Shown: one piece after another, positions 6,588 through 7,682 of the stretch
How the letters are laid out: each line of letters starts with the position of its first letter
Position numbering within the stretch: the first letter of the stretch is position 1
Assembly: GCA_937969125.1 (NCBI GenBank)
Contig: CALBVA010000054.1
Coordinates: 1 to 7,682, forward strand
DNA: 7,682 bases
From: an uncultured Verrucomicrobiales bacterium
Lineage (GTDB): Bacteria; Verrucomicrobiota; Verrucomicrobiia; Verrucomicrobiales; Akkermansiaceae
Direction of reading: 5' to 3'
Made by a program: the position numbers and the translations under genes
The notes under the pieces: model-generated
What the model was told of the DNA's origin: nothing
What the model saw: only the letters and a program-made list of their open reading frames with translations
Databases searched by the model: none

Positions 6588-7682
6588 ATGAGCGAAGAAC
6601 TCCATCAGCAAATTCGTGAATTGGAACAGGAATGCCAGAGATTACGCATAGAAAACGCCAAACTTAGAGAAGGACAGGCACCAACTCCTCCCATACTTGT
6701 TCAGCCCAAAAGCGCGAGTGATGTTCACGCTCGCTCATCTCCAGAGGAAAAAATAGCACTCTTTCGGAAGCTTTTCCGTGGGCGCGATGACGTCTATCCC
6801 GTCCGATGGGAAAATCACGAAGGAAAGTCCGGCTATTCGCCAGCATTTGATCGCTCGAAAGGATTTGTCGCAAAAGAAGATCGTGAACTTCTTCCTCTAA
6901 CAGACCATGTGATTCGAGATCACCTCAGTGGAAAAATTGTCGCCGGAGTCTATGTCATTCTTCCAGAAGACTTCTGCTGGTTGCTAGCTGCTGACTTTGA
7001 CAAAAAAACTTGGAAGGAAGATTGCCGTGCTTTTTTAGCATCCTGTAAAGCCCTTGAAATTCCTGCAGCTCTTGAATGCTCCCGATCAGGCAATGGAGGT
7101 CATGTTTGGATTTTCTTTCAGGAACCTATCTCCGCAAGTCTAGCCCGGCGACTTGGTGCAGTCATTTTGACTCACACCATGCAATCGCGCCCAGAACTTG
7201 GCCTTGATTCCTATGACCGATTTTTCCCAAGCCAAGACACCATCCCCCGTGGAGGATTTGGAAACCTGATTGCCCTTCCTCTACAAAAGCATTCACGTCA
7301 GCATGGAGGCAGTGTCTTCCTTGATCAAAATTTTGAAGCCTATGAAGACCAGTGGGGCTTCCTGTCCTCTATTCAACGTGTCTCCATTCATCACACAGAA
7401 GAAATTGTGCAAAAAGCAGAGGCAATGGGAGACCTCTTGGGAGTGCGCCGAAACTTCAATCCTGATGAAGAAATTTTTCGTCCATGGGAACTTAAACCAT
7501 CCGAGAGATTTTGTGCAGCGCCCCTTTCTGGTAATCTCCCAAAAAATATTCAAGTTGTCTCATCTGATCTTATCTACATCGAAAAAGAAGCGCTCCCTTC
7601 ATCGCTCATCAATCGGATCATCCGTCTTGCGGCCTTTCATAATCCAGAGTTCTATCAAGCTCAGGCTCTCCGATTTTCCACT
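6588..7682 (+). CDS. TOTE conflict-system primase-helicase, N-terminal part (runs off the window)
   Basis: The frame is open from ATG 6588 to the right edge: 365 codons with no stop, 3' end missing. Residues 1-29 form a coiled coil (MSEELHQQIRELEQECQRL). Residues 53-260 are the TOTE-type archaeo-eukaryotic primase domain: EEKIALFRKLFRGRDDVYPVRW (53-74), KSGYSPAF, LPLTDHVIRDHL, the metal-binding AADFD (Asp136, Asp138), the SRSGNGGHVWIFF nucleotide-binding motif (165-177, His172), ELGLDSYDRFFPSQD (203-217), and GGFGNLIALPLQ. Residues 336-365 (ALPSSLINRIIRLAAFHNPEFY, then QAQALRFS) match the linker leading into the SF2 DEAD/DEAH helicase in this family, so a helicase domain should follow outside the window. 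TOTE proteins are predicted components of defence-type conflict systems; the biochemical role is not settled. No Shine-Dalgarno is visible, so translation may depend on the upstream frame ending 15 bp away. Confidence 0.9.
   Translation, partial: MSEELHQQIRELEQECQRLRIENAKLREGQAPTPPILVQPKSASDVHARSSPEEKIALFRKLFRGRDDVYPVRWENHEGKSGYSPAFDRSKGFVAKEDRELLPLTDHVIRDHLSGKIVAGVYVILPEDFCWLLAADFDKKTWKEDCRAFLASCKALEIPAALECSRSGNGGHVWIFFQEPISASLARRLGAVILTHTMQSRPELGLDSYDRFFPSQDTIPRGGFGNLIALPLQKHSRQHGGSVFLDQNFEAYEDQWGFLSSIQRVSIHHTEEIVQKAEAMGDLLGVRRNFNPDEEIFRPWELKPSERFCAAPLSGNLPKNIQVVSSDLIYIEKEALPSSLINRIIRLAAFHNPEFYQAQALRFST

Noticed and set aside
7293..7553. Minus-strand open frame of 86 codons
   Set aside because: It lies antisense to the well-supported TOTE primase frame and has no motif.

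Overview
The window looks like chromosomal DNA of a Gram-negative, probably Verrucomicrobiota-like bacterium. This is inferred from three consecutive signal-peptide proteins of a type common in that phylum: a tail-fiber/S74 chaperone protein, a very large secreted helical protein, and a Calx-beta protein with a thrombospondin-3-like calcium motif. Starts have weak or no Shine-Dalgarno sequences. No gene here pins the species.

Layout. Positions 1-250 hold a decayed minus-strand gene fragment. It belongs to a conserved protein family recognised by the run EPHDRGAILVAA, and it is broken by a one-base frameshift and an in-frame TGA. Positions 251-5646 are a tight three-gene operon on the minus strand, transcribed from right to left: a 408-aa Calx-beta/TSP3-like exported protein, a 1014-aa exported coiled-coil protein, and a 372-aa exported protein ending in a peptidase S74 (intramolecular chaperone) domain. 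The first two genes overlap by 4 bp (ATGA) and the next gap is 9 bp. A plausible promoter lies at 5708-5736.

Positions 5647-6185 are a poorly coding divergent intergenic region. From about 6156 rightward the DNA changes character. It is more AT-rich (two sampled 60-base lines give 43-45% GC, against 58-60% in two operon lines), and two plus-strand reading frames follow each other 15 bp apart. The first is the C-terminal part of a Fic-family protein; the catalytic Fic core is missing and the C-terminal winged helix is intact. The second is a gene that runs off the right edge and encodes the N-terminal archaeo-eukaryotic primase (AEP) domain of a TOTE conflict-system helicase.

How they may work together. 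The three exported proteins are probably made together and may form or process one surface or extracellular structure: calcium-stabilised beta domains, a long helical rod with a buried Ala/Gly-rich hydrophobic stretch, and a trimerising S74 protein. The right-hand pair belongs to the accessory genome. The TOTE primase-helicase is a predicted defence or conflict component, and the headless Fic winged helix may be debris or a retained regulator. The compositional change and the two decayed fragments flanking the operon indicate past rearrangement.
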